Shown here piece after piece: positions 8,470-16,762 of a stretch of DNA of 41,264 nt. The position numbers and the translations under genes are program-made. Within the stretch, counting starts at the first letter, position 1. Each line of letters opens with the position of its first letter. The notes below the pieces were generated by a model. The model saw nothing but the letters and a program-made list of their open reading frames with translations, ran no database searches and was not told the origin of the DNA. Source of the DNA: Asaia bogorensis (lineage in GTDB: Bacteria > Pseudomonadota > Alphaproteobacteria > Acetobacterales > Acetobacteraceae); assembly GCA_945897825.1 (NCBI GenBank), contig CAMDGX010000036.1, forward strand, positions 1-41,264. Reading direction: 5' to 3'.

Positions 8470-8586
8470 GGAAGCGGTTCTTTTCTGAAAAAATTTCTAT
8501 CCTTTTGCCTCGGGTTCGATCCGTTTGGCACCGGTGCCATGGATGAAGTTTTTTTGCTTCTTTTTGTTCACAAAAAGAAGACTCTA
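8470..8586. repeat. AT-rich composite inverted repeat, copy 2 (left arm decayed)
   Basis: The left arm at 8470-8507 starts with GGAAGC right after the TAA stop of the ABC gene. It keeps TTCTTTTC and TGAA but has lost the perfect stem. The right arm at 8538-8580 is intact: ATGGATGAAG, then a T-tract, then the hairpin CTTCTTTTTG, loop TTCA, CAAAAAGAAG. The centre is the perfect palindrome GGCACCGGTGCC at about 8527-8538. The convergent DUF374 gene ends inside the right-arm hairpin: its TGA stop (8568-8570 on the minus strand) lies in the loop. Confidence 0.85.
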
Positions 8587-9245
8587 GCCTTCTCTGCCGC
8601 TTCGCTGATCGCCGCCTCGATGGTTGGCAGGCTGTCTTCCCATCCTTCGCGCGGGACGCTGATCGGCGGGCCGACGACCAGGACGCCGCGGCCCCAGGGC
8701 AGGGGCAGCATCATCCGATCCCAGGTGGGCAGGTGCCAGGCGCGGCTGGTGCGGGCGGCGCAGGGGAGCACGGGGACGCCGGAGAGGGCGGCGAGCTGGG
8801 CCACGCCGGGGGCGGCGCAGCGCGGCGGGCCGCGCGGGCCGTCGGGGGTGAGGACGACGTGGCTGCCTTGGGCGAGCACATCGAGCAGGGCGCGGACGCT
8901 GGCGGCCCCGCCCTTGTCGCGGCCGTCGCGGGCGGTGGAGCCGTGCACGACCTCCAGGCCGAAGCTTCGCATGATGTCGCCGATGAAGCGGCCGTCGGCG
9001 TGGCGGCTGGCCAGGGCGTGCGCGCGCGCGCCGGGGCGACGGATGCGCAGCCAGAGGGCGGGCATGAGCGGCAGGCATTCGTGCCAGAGCGCGGCGACGG
9101 CGGGCTGGCCGGCGGCGTGGGGGGCGAGATGGGCCTCGCCTTCGAGCGTCCAGCGCGTGGTGCGCAGCGCGAACGCCAAGTAGCGGCCGAGCAGGGCGGC
9201 GAGCCATGCCTGGACGGCCGGGCGACGCAGGAACGACTTGAGCAT
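8568..9245 (-). CDS. Lysophospholipid acyltransferase-like protein, DUF374 family
   Basis: A 225-residue membrane-associated acyltransferase-like protein of the DUF374 family, thought to act on lipids such as lipid A or phospholipid precursors. The N-terminus (MLKSFLRRPAVQAWLAALL then LRTTRW) matches the usual family start. The core has ALWHECLPLMPAL, SRHADGRFIGDIMRSFGLE and VVLTPDGPRGPP, the last a strong family motif. The start at 9245 is chosen by family alignment; an in-frame ATG about 90 bp upstream is possible. The last codons (Val-Phe-Phe-Leu-stop) come from the right arm of repeat copy 2, so the natural C-terminus appears to have been replaced by repeat sequence. Confidence 0.85.
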   Translation of the reverse strand: MLKSFLRRPAVQAWLAALLGRYLAFALRTTRWTLEGEAHLAPHAAGQPAVAALWHECLPLMPALWLRIRRPGARAHALASRHADGRFIGDIMRSFGLEVVHGSTARDGRDKGGAASVRALLDVLAQGSHVVLTPDGPRGPPRCAAPGVAQLAALSGVPVLPCAARTSRAWHLPTWDRMMLPLPWGRGVLVVGPPISVPREGWEDSLPTIEAAISEAAEKARVFFL

Positions 9246-9369
9246 GGCGGTGGCGGGTAGCACGGGGCGGGGGATGGCGAAAGCGAGGGGGCGCTTGCGG
9301 TGCGGGGGCGATACGGCCGAATAATGCGCCATCGCCCCGCCTGGGGGGCGCAACGGAGCGGGCGGGCCG

Positions 9370-11955
9370 ATGGCGGGACGGACGATCAGCACCAGCAGCG
9401 TCGGCACGGTGCAACTGGGCGAGACGGACAACCCGCTGACCGTGACCGCCACGGGCACCATCGCCAGCACCAATGCCAATGCGCTGGAGACGGCGGGGAC
9501 GGCGGACTGGGTGATCGGCAATGCCGGCACGATCAGCGCCAGCGGCACGGCCGGCGTCGGCATCCAGCTGAACTCCGGCTTCGGCTCGGCCGGCGGGACG
9601 ATCACCAACGAGGCGACCGGGCGGATCGAGGGCGCCACCTACGCGATCTACAGCCTCAAGGCCTCCACCGTCAGCAACGCCGGCACCATCGTCAGCACCG
9701 GGGAGTCCAAGGGCGCCGGCGTGCTGATCGGCCCCGGCACGGTGACCAATGCGGGCCCGGCGGCGCTGATCAGCGGGCCGCGCTATGGCGTTTACTTCTA
9801 CGCCGGTGCCGGGCGGGTGACGAACACCGGCACGATCGGCAGCCCGAACGGCTTCGGCGTGTTCCTGTCCAAGGGCGGCGAGGTGGACAACCAGGCGGGC
9901 GGCCATCTGACGGCCGGGCTGGTCGGCGCGTATGTGCTGGGCACCGCCGACTCCTCGGTGGTCAACGCGGGCAGCATCTCGGGGCGGTTCGGAGTGCTGA
10001 GCACCAACCCCGCCTCGACAGTGACGAATGCCGGCAGCATCCAGGCGACGGGCAAATCCGGGCAGGGCAATTCGAACGAGTTGACCGGGTCGGGCGTGCA
10101 GATGCGCAACGGCGGCACGATCGTGAACGCGGCGGGCGGGGTGATCGACGGCTACTGGATCGGGGCGCAGATCGGCAGCTTCAACGGCGCCAACGCCAAT
10201 GGCGGCGCGGTGATCAATGCTGGCACGATCCTTGCCAACGATCCCGGCGTTTCGGGCGCGGCGGTGTGGTTCAAGGGCGACGGGCGGATCGAGAACGCGG
10301 CAACCGGCACGATCGGCGACGGGCCGTTCGGCATCGTGACCTACAACACCGTGTCGGTGGTGAACGCGGGCACGATTGGCGGCAACCGGGCGCTGCTGTT
10401 CGGCGGGCAGGGGCGGATCGACAACCTTGCCGGCGGCTCGATCGTCGGCACGGCGCGGGGTATCGAGATCGCCGGCACCACGACGATCGCCAATCGCGGC
10501 GTGATCGGCGGCGGGGCGTTTGCCGTGTTGAACACGGTGCAGGGCTCGGGCGACCGGATCGTCACCTATCCCGGCGCGTCGTTCCTGGGCACGGTGATGG
10601 GCGATGCGGATGGGGCGCCATCGCCGAACGGGGTGCTGCAACTGGCGGCCGGCGCCGGGACGGGGAGCGTGGTGGGGTTCGGCAGCCAGTATCTCGGCTT
10701 CGGCCGGGTGGAGGTGGATGCCGGGGCAAGCTGGTCGCTGGCCGGCACGGTGGGCAGCGGGCAGACGGTGGCGCTGGGCACGGGGGCCGTGCTGACGCTG
10801 GCCGATCCGGCGGCGATGGCCGGTGTGATCGCGGGGTTCGACGCGACGACGGGGCTGGTGCTGGGGGGCGTGACGGACGCGACGTCGGCGGTGCTGGACG
10901 ACGGCAACGTGCTGACGGTGTCGCGCGCGGGCGGCGCGCCGGTGGTGCTGCGGTTCGACCCCTTGCAGGCGTTCGGCCCGGGGGCGTTCGGGCTTTCGGC
11001 GCAGGGCGCGGGAACGGCGCTGGCGGCGCCGTGCTTCGCGATGGGGACGCGGATCGCCACCCCGGCCGGGGAGGTGGCTGTGGAGGCGTTGGCGGCGGGG
11101 ATGCCGGTTCTGCTGGCGCGGGGCGGCGTGGCGGAGGTGGTGTGGGTGGGGCACCGGAGGGTGGAGTGCCGGCGGCATCCGCGGCCGGAGGAGGTCTGGC
11201 CGGTGCGGGTGGCGGCGGGCGCGTTCGCGCGCGGGGTGCCGGGGCGCGACCTGTTGCTGAGTCCGGACCATGCGGTGTTCTGGGAGGGCGTGCTGATCCC
11301 GGTGCGCCACCTGGTGAACGGGCGGACAGTGCGCCAAGAGGCGGTGGATGCGGTGACGTATTTCCATGTCGAGCTGGCGGCGCACGACGTGCTGCTGGCC
11401 GAGGGGCTGGCGTGCGAAAGCTATCTCGACACCGGCAACCGGGCTGCCTTCGCCAATGGCGGGGCGGCGATGATGCTGCATCCGGATTTCGCGCGCGGGC
11501 GGTGGGCGGCTTCGGGCTGCGCGCCGCTGGTGGAGGCGGGGCCGGCGGTGGCGGCGGCGCGGTCACGGCTGTTGGCGCGGGCGGGGGCGATGGGGCTCCG
11601 GCGCGGGTCGGACGCGGGGCTGGTGGTGCGGGCGGATGGGGTGGCGCTGGCGGTGGCGGCCTCCGGCGCGCGGCGGGAGGTGGCGTTGCCGGAGGGGGTG
11701 CGGGCAGTGGCGCTCGAGTCGCGGTGCTGGGTGCCGGCGGAGATGGGCGGCAGCGAGGATGCGCGCCGGCTGGGCGTGGCGGTGGGGCGGGTGCGGCTGG
11801 ATGGGGAGGCGGCGCCGGATTCGTGCTTCGGAGCCGGGTGGCATGCCGCGGAAGGGGCGTTGCGCTGGAGCGACGGGTGCGGCTGGCTGCATCTGCGCGG
11901 GGCGCGGCGCTTGTCGTTCGAGTTGGCGACGGGCGGGGTGTATTGGGCAGCCTAG
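9370..11955 (+). CDS. Large beta-helix protein with C-terminal Hint_2 (hedgehog/intein-like) domain
   Basis: An 861-residue protein. Residues 1 to about 500 are low-complexity, Gly/Ala/Thr-rich and hold about eleven rungs of the type VSNAGTIVS, VTNTGTIGS, VVNAGSISG, VINAGTILA, VVNAGTIGG. This is the pattern of a right-handed beta-helix as in autotransporter passengers. A Hint domain begins at Cys555 (PCFAMGTRIATPAGEVAVEA) and has the second-block histidine in LLLSPDHAVF and the closing strand YFHVELAAHDVLLAEGLACE. Hint domains perform an N-S acyl shift that can cleave or transfer the N-terminal part. No Sec signal peptide and no C-terminal autotransporter barrel are seen. Surface or exported adhesin is an inference; the export route is unknown. 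About 160 residues follow the Hint domain. The TAG stop abuts repeat copy 3. Confidence 0.85.
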   Translation: MAGRTISTSSVGTVQLGETDNPLTVTATGTIASTNANALETAGTADWVIGNAGTISASGTAGVGIQLNSGFGSAGGTITNEATGRIEGATYAIYSLKASTVSNAGTIVSTGESKGAGVLIGPGTVTNAGPAALISGPRYGVYFYAGAGRVTNTGTIGSPNGFGVFLSKGGEVDNQAGGHLTAGLVGAYVLGTADSSVVNAGSISGRFGVLSTNPASTVTNAGSIQATGKSGQGNSNELTGSGVQMRNGGTIVNAAGGVIDGYWIGAQIGSFNGANANGGAVINAGTILANDPGVSGAAVWFKGDGRIENAATGTIGDGPFGIVTYNTVSVVNAGTIGGNRALLFGGQGRIDNLAGGSIVGTARGIEIAGTTTIANRGVIGGGAFAVLNTVQGSGDRIVTYPGASFLGTVMGDADGAPSPNGVLQLAAGAGTGSVVGFGSQYLGFGRVEVDAGASWSLAGTVGSGQTVALGTGAVLTLADPAAMAGVIAGFDATTGLVLGGVTDATSAVLDDGNVLTVSRAGGAPVVLRFDPLQAFGPGAFGLSAQGAGTALAAPCFAMGTRIATPAGEVAVEALAAGMPVLLARGGVAEVVWVGHRRVECRRHPRPEEVWPVRVAAGAFARGVPGRDLLLSPDHAVFWEGVLIPVRHLVNGRTVRQEAVDAVTYFHVELAAHDVLLAEGLACESYLDTGNRAAFANGGAAMMLHPDFARGRWAASGCAPLVEAGPAVAAARSRLLARAGAMGLRRGSDAGLVVRADGVALAVAASGARREVALPEGVRAVALESRCWVPAEMGGSEDARRLGVAVGRVRLDGEAAPDSCFGAGWHAAEGALRWSDGCGWLHLRGARRLSFELATGGVYWAA

Positions 11956-12092
11956 GAAGCATGTTCTTTTTTGAAAAAAAGAACCAAAAAACTTTTATCC
12001 ATTTGGGCGGCGTTTGACCTGCTGCCGGGGTGCCAAGGGATGAAAAGTCTTTTTGCTTCTTTTTCTTCAGAAAAAGAAGATCCTTTCTTTCT
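11956..12092. repeat. AT-rich composite inverted repeat, copy 3
   Basis: The left arm (11956-12003) follows the TAG stop of the Hint gene. Its stem GTTCTTTTT, loop TGAA, AAAAAGAAC has the outer pair switched from C-G to G-C relative to copy 1. The right arm (12039-12092) has CTTCTTTTTC, loop TTCA, GAAAAAGAAG and ends immediately before the ATG of the sulfotransferase gene. The two genes are codirectional, so any terminating or processing activity here would separate them. Confidence 0.9.
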
Positions 12093-13877
12093 ATGAGCTG
12101 CGCCTGCGGCAGCCTGCTGCGCCCGATGCGCTGCTGCGCCATGGACCTGGCGACGGCGAGCCTGCCCGGCTCGGCGTTGCTGCTGGCGCCGCAGATCCGC
12201 GCGGCGGAGGAGGCGCGGCAGGCGGGCGAGGCGGATCGGGCGACCGGGATCCTGTTGCAGGTGCTGGAGCTGGCGCCATGGGCGCCGGCGGCGTTGATGG
12301 TGCTGGCGCGCATCCACCAGCAGGCCGGGCGGCTGGGGGCGGCGGCGGTGCTGCTGGCGCGGGTGGTGGCGGTCGATCCTGCCAACCAAGAGGCGGTGCG
12401 CGAGGCGGCGCGGGTGGCGCTGAACCGGGGCGACATCGCGGGCGCGCTGGGCCATGCGCGCAATGCGGTGCGCGGCGATCCGCTGTCGGCGGATGCGCAT
12501 CACCTGCTGGGCCTGGCGCTGACCGAAGCGAACCGGGCGGTGGCGGGGGAGCATCACTACCGGCGGGCGCTGGAACTGGCGGGCCGGCGCGATGCGATCG
12601 TGCTGGCCAATCTGGCGTGGAACCTCAAGGCGCAGGGGCGGATCGTCGAGAGCCGGGCGCTGTATGCCGAGAGCCGGGCGGCCGCGCCCGATGTGCTGAC
12701 CACGCTGCTGGGCGAGGCGCGGATGGAGGAGGCGGCGGGCGCGCTGGACCGGGCGGCTGCGCTGCTGGACCAGGCGCGGGCGGTGGCGCCGGGTGCGCCG
12801 GGGGTGGATCTGGCACGCGCGGTGGTGGCGGCGCGGCAGGGGGCGCGGGAGCATGCGCTTTCGGTGCTCGACGGGATGGCGGAGACCGGCGCGCCGGCGG
12901 TGCTGATGGAGAAGGGGCGGCTGCTGGACCGCATGGGCCGGCCAAAGGCGGCCTTCGCGGCCTGGACGGAGGGCAAGCGGCGCCTGCGCGAGGCGACCGG
13001 GCAGGACTACGAGACGGCGGCGGCGGAGGCGCTGGCGGGGCGGCTGCGTGGGTTCTTCACGGCGGAGCGGCGGCGCCTGTTGCCGCGGGCGCCGGTGGCC
13101 GCCGGCGCGCAGCCGGTGTTCATTCTGGGCTTTCCGCGCTCCGGCACCACGCTGGTGGAGCAGATGCTGTCGGCGCATCCGGCGATCGCGGCCGGCGACG
13201 AGCTGCCGCTGGTGGGCGACCTGGCGGCGATGGTGCCGCGGGTGCTGTCGAGCTCGCTGCCCTATCCGGAGGCGCTGGCCGATCTGTGGATGGGCGACGA
13301 GGCGGATGGGTTGGAGACACTGCGCGACCATTATCTACGGCGGGTGCGGGGCATGGGGATCGTCGGGCCGGGTCAGGCTTGGTTCACCGACAAGATGCCG
13401 CTGAACGAATGGCACCTGGGGCTGCTCGGCATGGTGTTCCCGGCCAGCCCGATCATCCTGCTGGTGCGCCATCCGGCCGACGTGGTGCTGTCGGTGTTCG
13501 GCAACGAGCTGACGCATGGGTTCCACTGCGCCTATTCGCTGGAGGGGGCGGCGCGGCATTTCGCGCTGACGGCGGAGCTGGTGGCGCATTGCCGGGCGAC
13601 GCTGGCGCTGCGGCTGCTGCCGGTGCGCTACGAGGATCTGGTGGACGACCCGGAGGCGACCGTGCGGCGGATGCTGGATTTCATCGGCCTGCCGTTCGAC
13701 CCCGCCTGCGTGGCGCCGCACGAGAACGCGCGGTATGCGCGCACGGCGAGCTACGCGCAGGTGACGGAGAAGGTCTACGACCGCTCGCGCCTGCGCTGGC
13801 TGGCCTATCGCGAGCAGTTGGCCCCGGTGCTGCCGATCCTGGCGCCGGCGATCGCGCGGCTGGGCTACGACGCATGA
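12093..13877 (+). CDS. TPR-containing sulfotransferase family protein
   Basis: A 594-residue protein. Residues about 20-330 form alpha-helical TPR-like repeats (for example GILLQVLELAPWAPAALMVL and HHYRRALELAGRRDAIVLAN). The C-terminal part is a sulfotransferase: the 5'-phosphosulfate loop FILGFPRSGTTLVEQMLSAH near residue 345 and the 3'-phosphate motif LLVRHPADVVLSVFGNEL near residue 458 bind PAPS. The acceptor (peptide tyrosine, carbohydrate or lipid) is unknown. The start is uncertain: 12093 is chosen because codons from there on are fully GC at the third position, while the sequence just upstream is repeat; ATG at 12141 is an alternative. The stop overlaps the next start in ATGA. Confidence 0.88.
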   Translation: MSCACGSLLRPMRCCAMDLATASLPGSALLLAPQIRAAEEARQAGEADRATGILLQVLELAPWAPAALMVLARIHQQAGRLGAAAVLLARVVAVDPANQEAVREAARVALNRGDIAGALGHARNAVRGDPLSADAHHLLGLALTEANRAVAGEHHYRRALELAGRRDAIVLANLAWNLKAQGRIVESRALYAESRAAAPDVLTTLLGEARMEEAAGALDRAAALLDQARAVAPGAPGVDLARAVVAARQGAREHALSVLDGMAETGAPAVLMEKGRLLDRMGRPKAAFAAWTEGKRRLREATGQDYETAAAEALAGRLRGFFTAERRRLLPRAPVAAGAQPVFILGFPRSGTTLVEQMLSAHPAIAAGDELPLVGDLAAMVPRVLSSSLPYPEALADLWMGDEADGLETLRDHYLRRVRGMGIVGPGQAWFTDKMPLNEWHLGLLGMVFPASPIILLVRHPADVVLSVFGNELTHGFHCAYSLEGAARHFALTAELVAHCRATLALRLLPVRYEDLVDDPEATVRRMLDFIGLPFDPACVAPHENARYARTASYAQVTEKVYDRSRLRWLAYREQLAPVLPILAPAIARLGYDA

Positions 13878-15250
13878 ACGGGGATGCGGTCGGGCGGCTT
13901 CTGGCGGAGGCGAGTGCGGCCGAACAGGAGGGACGGGTCGGCGACGCGGCTTCGATCCTGGCGGAACTGGGCGCGGCGGCCGAGGAACGGCTGGACGGGC
14001 TGTTGCTCGCCGGCGTGGTCGCGGCGCAGCAGGGCGGGTTGGAGCGGGCCGCGAGGTTGTTGGCGCGGGCGGCGAAGCTGGGGGGGGATCCGGCGCTGCT
14101 GGCGCTGGTGCAGCGCAACCGCATCGAGATCCTGCGCCGGTTGCAGCGCCCGCGCGAGGCGGTGGCGGCGGGGCGGGCGGCGATGGCGCTCGCGCCCGAC
14201 GATCCCGTGGTGCTGAACAACCTGGCGCTGGCGCATTTCGCGGCGTTGGAGCTGGATGCGGCGCTCGCCTGCTACGACCGGGCGATCGCGCTGGACCCGC
14301 AGAACGCGGGGGCGCAGTTCGGGCGCGGCGAGGTGAAGCTGGCGATCGGCGACTATGCCGAGGGATGGAAGGGCTATGCATGGCGCTTCCGCCTGCCGGG
14401 CGTGCCGGCGCCGCTGCCGCCGGAGGTGCAGGGGCGGCGGCGGCAGTGGAAAGGCCGGGCCCTGGACGGAACGCTGCTGCTGGTGGCGGACCAGGGCTTC
14501 GGCGACGTGGTGCAGTTCGCCCGCTACATCCCCTGGGCGGCTTCGCGGTGCGGGCGGCTGGTGGTGGCGGCGAGCCCGGAGATGCGGCCGGTAATCGCGC
14601 AGTTTCCCGAGGTGGCGGCGCAGGTGGCGGAATGGGCGGCGCTGGAGCCGTTCCGGGCCTGGGCGGCGCTGTCGGACCTGCCGGCGCTGGCCGGGACGCG
14701 GGCGGAGAGCATTCCGGCGGGGATGGTGCCCTATCTCGCCGCCTTGCATGAGGACCGGCTGCGCTGGCGGGCGCGGCTCGACGAACTGGCGCCGCGCGGG
14801 AAGCGGCGGGTGGGGCTGGTGTGGGCGGGGCGGGCGAGCCATCCGCAGGATTTCGCACGCTCGGCGCCGCTGGCCGGGCTGGCGCCGCTGGGCGACGTGG
14901 CGGGGCTGTGCTGGGTCGCGTTGCAGCTGGGGGGCGCGGAGGCGGCGCTGGGGAGCAGTTTCTGGCGCGCGCCGGTAGTCAATCTCGGGCCGGAGATCGC
15001 GGGTTTCGCCGACACGATGGCGATCCTGGCGGAGCTGGACCTCGTGGTAACGGTGGACACCGCCGCAGCACACCTGGCCGGTGCCATGGGGCGGGCGTGC
15101 TGGCTGATGCTGCCGCGGCCGGCGGACTGGCGCTGGGGGCTGAACGGAACCGATACGCCCTGGTACCCGTCGCTGCGGCTGTTCCGCCAGCAACGGGCCG
15201 GCGATTGGAACGGCGTGGCGCGGGCGGTGGCGGCGGCGCTGGGCGCCTGA
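13874..15250 (+). CDS. TPR protein with C-terminal glycosyltransferase-like domain (GT9/GT41-like)
   Basis: A 458-residue protein. Residues 1 to about 165 hold TPR repeats (AARLLARAAKLGGDPALLAL, AVAAGRAAMALAPDDPVVLN, ALACYDRAIALDPQNAGAQF). The remainder resembles the glycosyltransferase domain often attached to TPRs in Proteobacteria, with TLLLVADQGFGDVVQFARYI, VGLVWAGRASHPQDFARS and DLVVTVDTAAAHLAGAMGR, the last being the nucleotide-sugar-binding DTG/A region of heptosyltransferase-like folds. It is translationally coupled to the TPR-sulfotransferase (ATGA overlap), which suggests that both modify one target, possibly the Hint protein upstream or a surface glycan. That target is inference only. 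It converges on gloB with a one-base gap. Confidence 0.87.
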   Translation: MNGDAVGRLLAEASAAEQEGRVGDAASILAELGAAAEERLDGLLLAGVVAAQQGGLERAARLLARAAKLGGDPALLALVQRNRIEILRRLQRPREAVAAGRAAMALAPDDPVVLNNLALAHFAALELDAALACYDRAIALDPQNAGAQFGRGEVKLAIGDYAEGWKGYAWRFRLPGVPAPLPPEVQGRRRQWKGRALDGTLLLVADQGFGDVVQFARYIPWAASRCGRLVVAASPEMRPVIAQFPEVAAQVAEWAALEPFRAWAALSDLPALAGTRAESIPAGMVPYLAALHEDRLRWRARLDELAPRGKRRVGLVWAGRASHPQDFARSAPLAGLAPLGDVAGLCWVALQLGGAEAALGSSFWRAPVVNLGPEIAGFADTMAILAELDLVVTVDTAAAHLAGAMGRACWLMLPRPADWRWGLNGTDTPWYPSLRLFRQQRAGDWNGVARAVAAALGA

Positions 15251-15251
15251 T

Positions 15252-15977
15252 CTACCGGAACGTGTCCTTGCGGCTGCGCAGGTCGGCGAGCATGGCGACG
15301 TCGGTGGCGCGCAGGAACGGGTTGCAGGCCAGTTCGTCGGACAGGAGGCTGGGCAGGGTGGGCATGTTCATGGCGCGCAGTTCCTTCACGCGCTCCGCGT
15401 AGGCCCGAAGGTCGGCGTTGTCAGGGTCCGCGTGCAGCGCGAAGCGGGCGTTGCTCTCGGTGTATTCGTGGCCGCAGCAGACCAGCGTGTCCGGCGGCAG
15501 GGCGGCGAAGCGGACGAGGCTCTTGTGCATCTCGGCGGCGGTGCCTTCGAGCAGGCGGCCGCAGCCGAGGCTGAACAGGGTGTCGCCGCACAGCAGCACG
15601 TTGCCGTCGGGGAAGAAGAAGCTGATATGGCCGCGGGTGTGGCCCGGGGTTTCGAACACGCGGGCGGTGGAGGCGCCGAGATCGACCTCGGAGCCTTCGG
15701 ACACCTCGCGGTCGAGCTTCGGCAGGCGGTGCGCGTCGGCCTTGGCACCGACGACGGGGGCCTTGTAGCGCGCGCGGATCGCGTCGGTGCCGGCGACGTG
15801 GTCGCCGTGGTGGTGGGTGAGCAGGATGAGGTCCAGCTTGCCGCCGGCCGCCTCGATCGCCTGGACGACCGGGTCCACCTCGGCGGGGTCGACGATGGCG
15901 GTGCAGCCGCTCTGCTCGTCGCGGAGCAGCCAAGCGTAGTTGTCCTGCAGGATGGGGATCGCTGTGACCTTGATCAT
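15252..15977 (-). CDS. gloB: Hydroxyacylglutathione hydrolase (glyoxalase II)
   Basis: A 241-residue metallo-beta-lactamase-fold enzyme that hydrolyses S-lactoylglutathione in methylglyoxal detoxification. The binuclear metal motif THHHGDH is at residues 54-60. It is followed by TPGHTRGHISFFF, LLCGDTLFSLGCGRLLEG and the glyoxalase II C-terminal GHEYTESNARFALHADPDN, whose residues contact glutathione. Length and motif order fit GloB. It is divergent from a methyltransferase gene, an arrangement common in Alphaproteobacteria, with a 74-bp shared upstream region. Confidence 0.95.
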   Translation of the reverse strand: MIKVTAIPILQDNYAWLLRDEQSGCTAIVDPAEVDPVVQAIEAAGGKLDLILLTHHHGDHVAGTDAIRARYKAPVVGAKADAHRLPKLDREVSEGSEVDLGASTARVFETPGHTRGHISFFFPDGNVLLCGDTLFSLGCGRLLEGTAAEMHKSLVRFAALPPDTLVCCGHEYTESNARFALHADPDNADLRAYAERVKELRAMNMPTLPSLLSDELACNPFLRATDVAMLADLRSRKDTFR

Positions 15978-16038
15978 GATGCGACGATAGCACCGCGTCG
16001 GCCTGCCGCAAACGTCGTTCGGCGGCTTCGGGCTCTGC

Positions 16039-16044
16039 TATAAG
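16039..16044 (+). promoter_or_regulatory. Possible -10 box (TATAAG) placed for a leaderless mRNA
   Basis: TATAAG lies seven bases before the ATG of the methyltransferase gene, and the short region between has no purine-rich ribosome site. If this is the -10 element, transcription would start at or next to the ATG. The -35 region (around GTTCGG at 16017-16022) is a poor match, so the call is weak. Confidence 0.3.
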
Positions 16045-16051
16045 GCCTGCC

Positions 16052-16762
16052 ATGGTGTCCGACGCGCATTTCGCGGCTGATTTCTACGCCACCCGGCGGG
16101 GCGCGCTGGCGGCCCATCTGGTGCGCGAGCGGCTGGCGCTGGTGTGGCCGCGCCTGCCGGGGCAGTCGGTGCTGGGCGTCGGCTTCGCCGCACCCTATCT
16201 GCGGCTGTGGCGCGAGCAGGCGGCGCGGTGCATCGCCCTGACGCCGGCGCAGGTGGGTGCCGCGCGCTGGCCGGTCGGCAGCGCCAACCTCTCCTGCACG
16301 GCGGAGGAGGATGCGCTGCCGTTCCCGGATCTGTGCTTCGACCGCGTGTTGCTGGTGCACGGGCTGGAGGCGGCGGAGAACGCGCGACGATTGCTGCGCG
16401 AGGTGTGGCGGGTGCTGAAGGATGACGGGCGGCTGCTGGTGGTGGCGCCGAACCGCAGCGGGATGTGGGCGCATCTGGAGAGCACGCCGTTCGGGCATGG
16501 CACGCCCTATTCGCCGGGGCAGGTGGGCCGGCTGATGGCGGCCTCCATGTTCCGGGTGGAGCGGCGGGACGTGGCGCTGTTCCTGCCGCCGACCAACCTG
16601 CGGCTGGTGCAACGCGGCGCGCGGCTGTGGGAGCGGACCGGGCGACGCTTCCTGCCGCGCTTCGCGGGGGTGACGATCACCGAGGCGGTGAAGGACATGT
16701 ATGCCGCCCTGCCGGCCGACGGGGTGGCGCGGCGGCGGATGGTCCTGGCGGAGGCGGCATGA
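16052..16762 (+). CDS. Class I SAM-dependent methyltransferase
   Basis: A 236-residue methyltransferase of the Methyltransf_11 type. The SAM-binding motif I is VLGVGFAAPYLRLWRE, the acidic motif region continues to EEDALPFPDLCFDRVLLVHG, and the later strand is VWRVLKDDGRLLVVAPNRSG. This is the family usually found beside gloB in Alphaproteobacteria; its substrate is not established. The stop codon overlaps the start of the lipoprotein gene (ATGA). No ribosome site is evident in front of the ATG. Confidence 0.88.
   Translation: MVSDAHFAADFYATRRGALAAHLVRERLALVWPRLPGQSVLGVGFAAPYLRLWREQAARCIALTPAQVGAARWPVGSANLSCTAEEDALPFPDLCFDRVLLVHGLEAAENARRLLREVWRVLKDDGRLLVVAPNRSGMWAHLESTPFGHGTPYSPGQVGRLMAASMFRVERRDVALFLPPTNLRLVQRGARLWERTGRRFLPRFAGVTITEAVKDMYAALPADGVARRRMVLAEAA

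Noticed and set aside
8500-8545. tRNA-like T-loop (GGTTCGATCC followed by TGCCA)
   Set aside because: The flanking bases do not give a five-pair T stem, and there is no anticodon arm, D arm or acceptor stem upstream. The TGCCA belongs to the repeat palindrome.
11032-11460. An intein within the large Hint protein
   Set aside because: There is no C-terminal His-Asn splice junction followed by a conserved host domain and no homing endonuclease. The Hint_2 type is a better fit.
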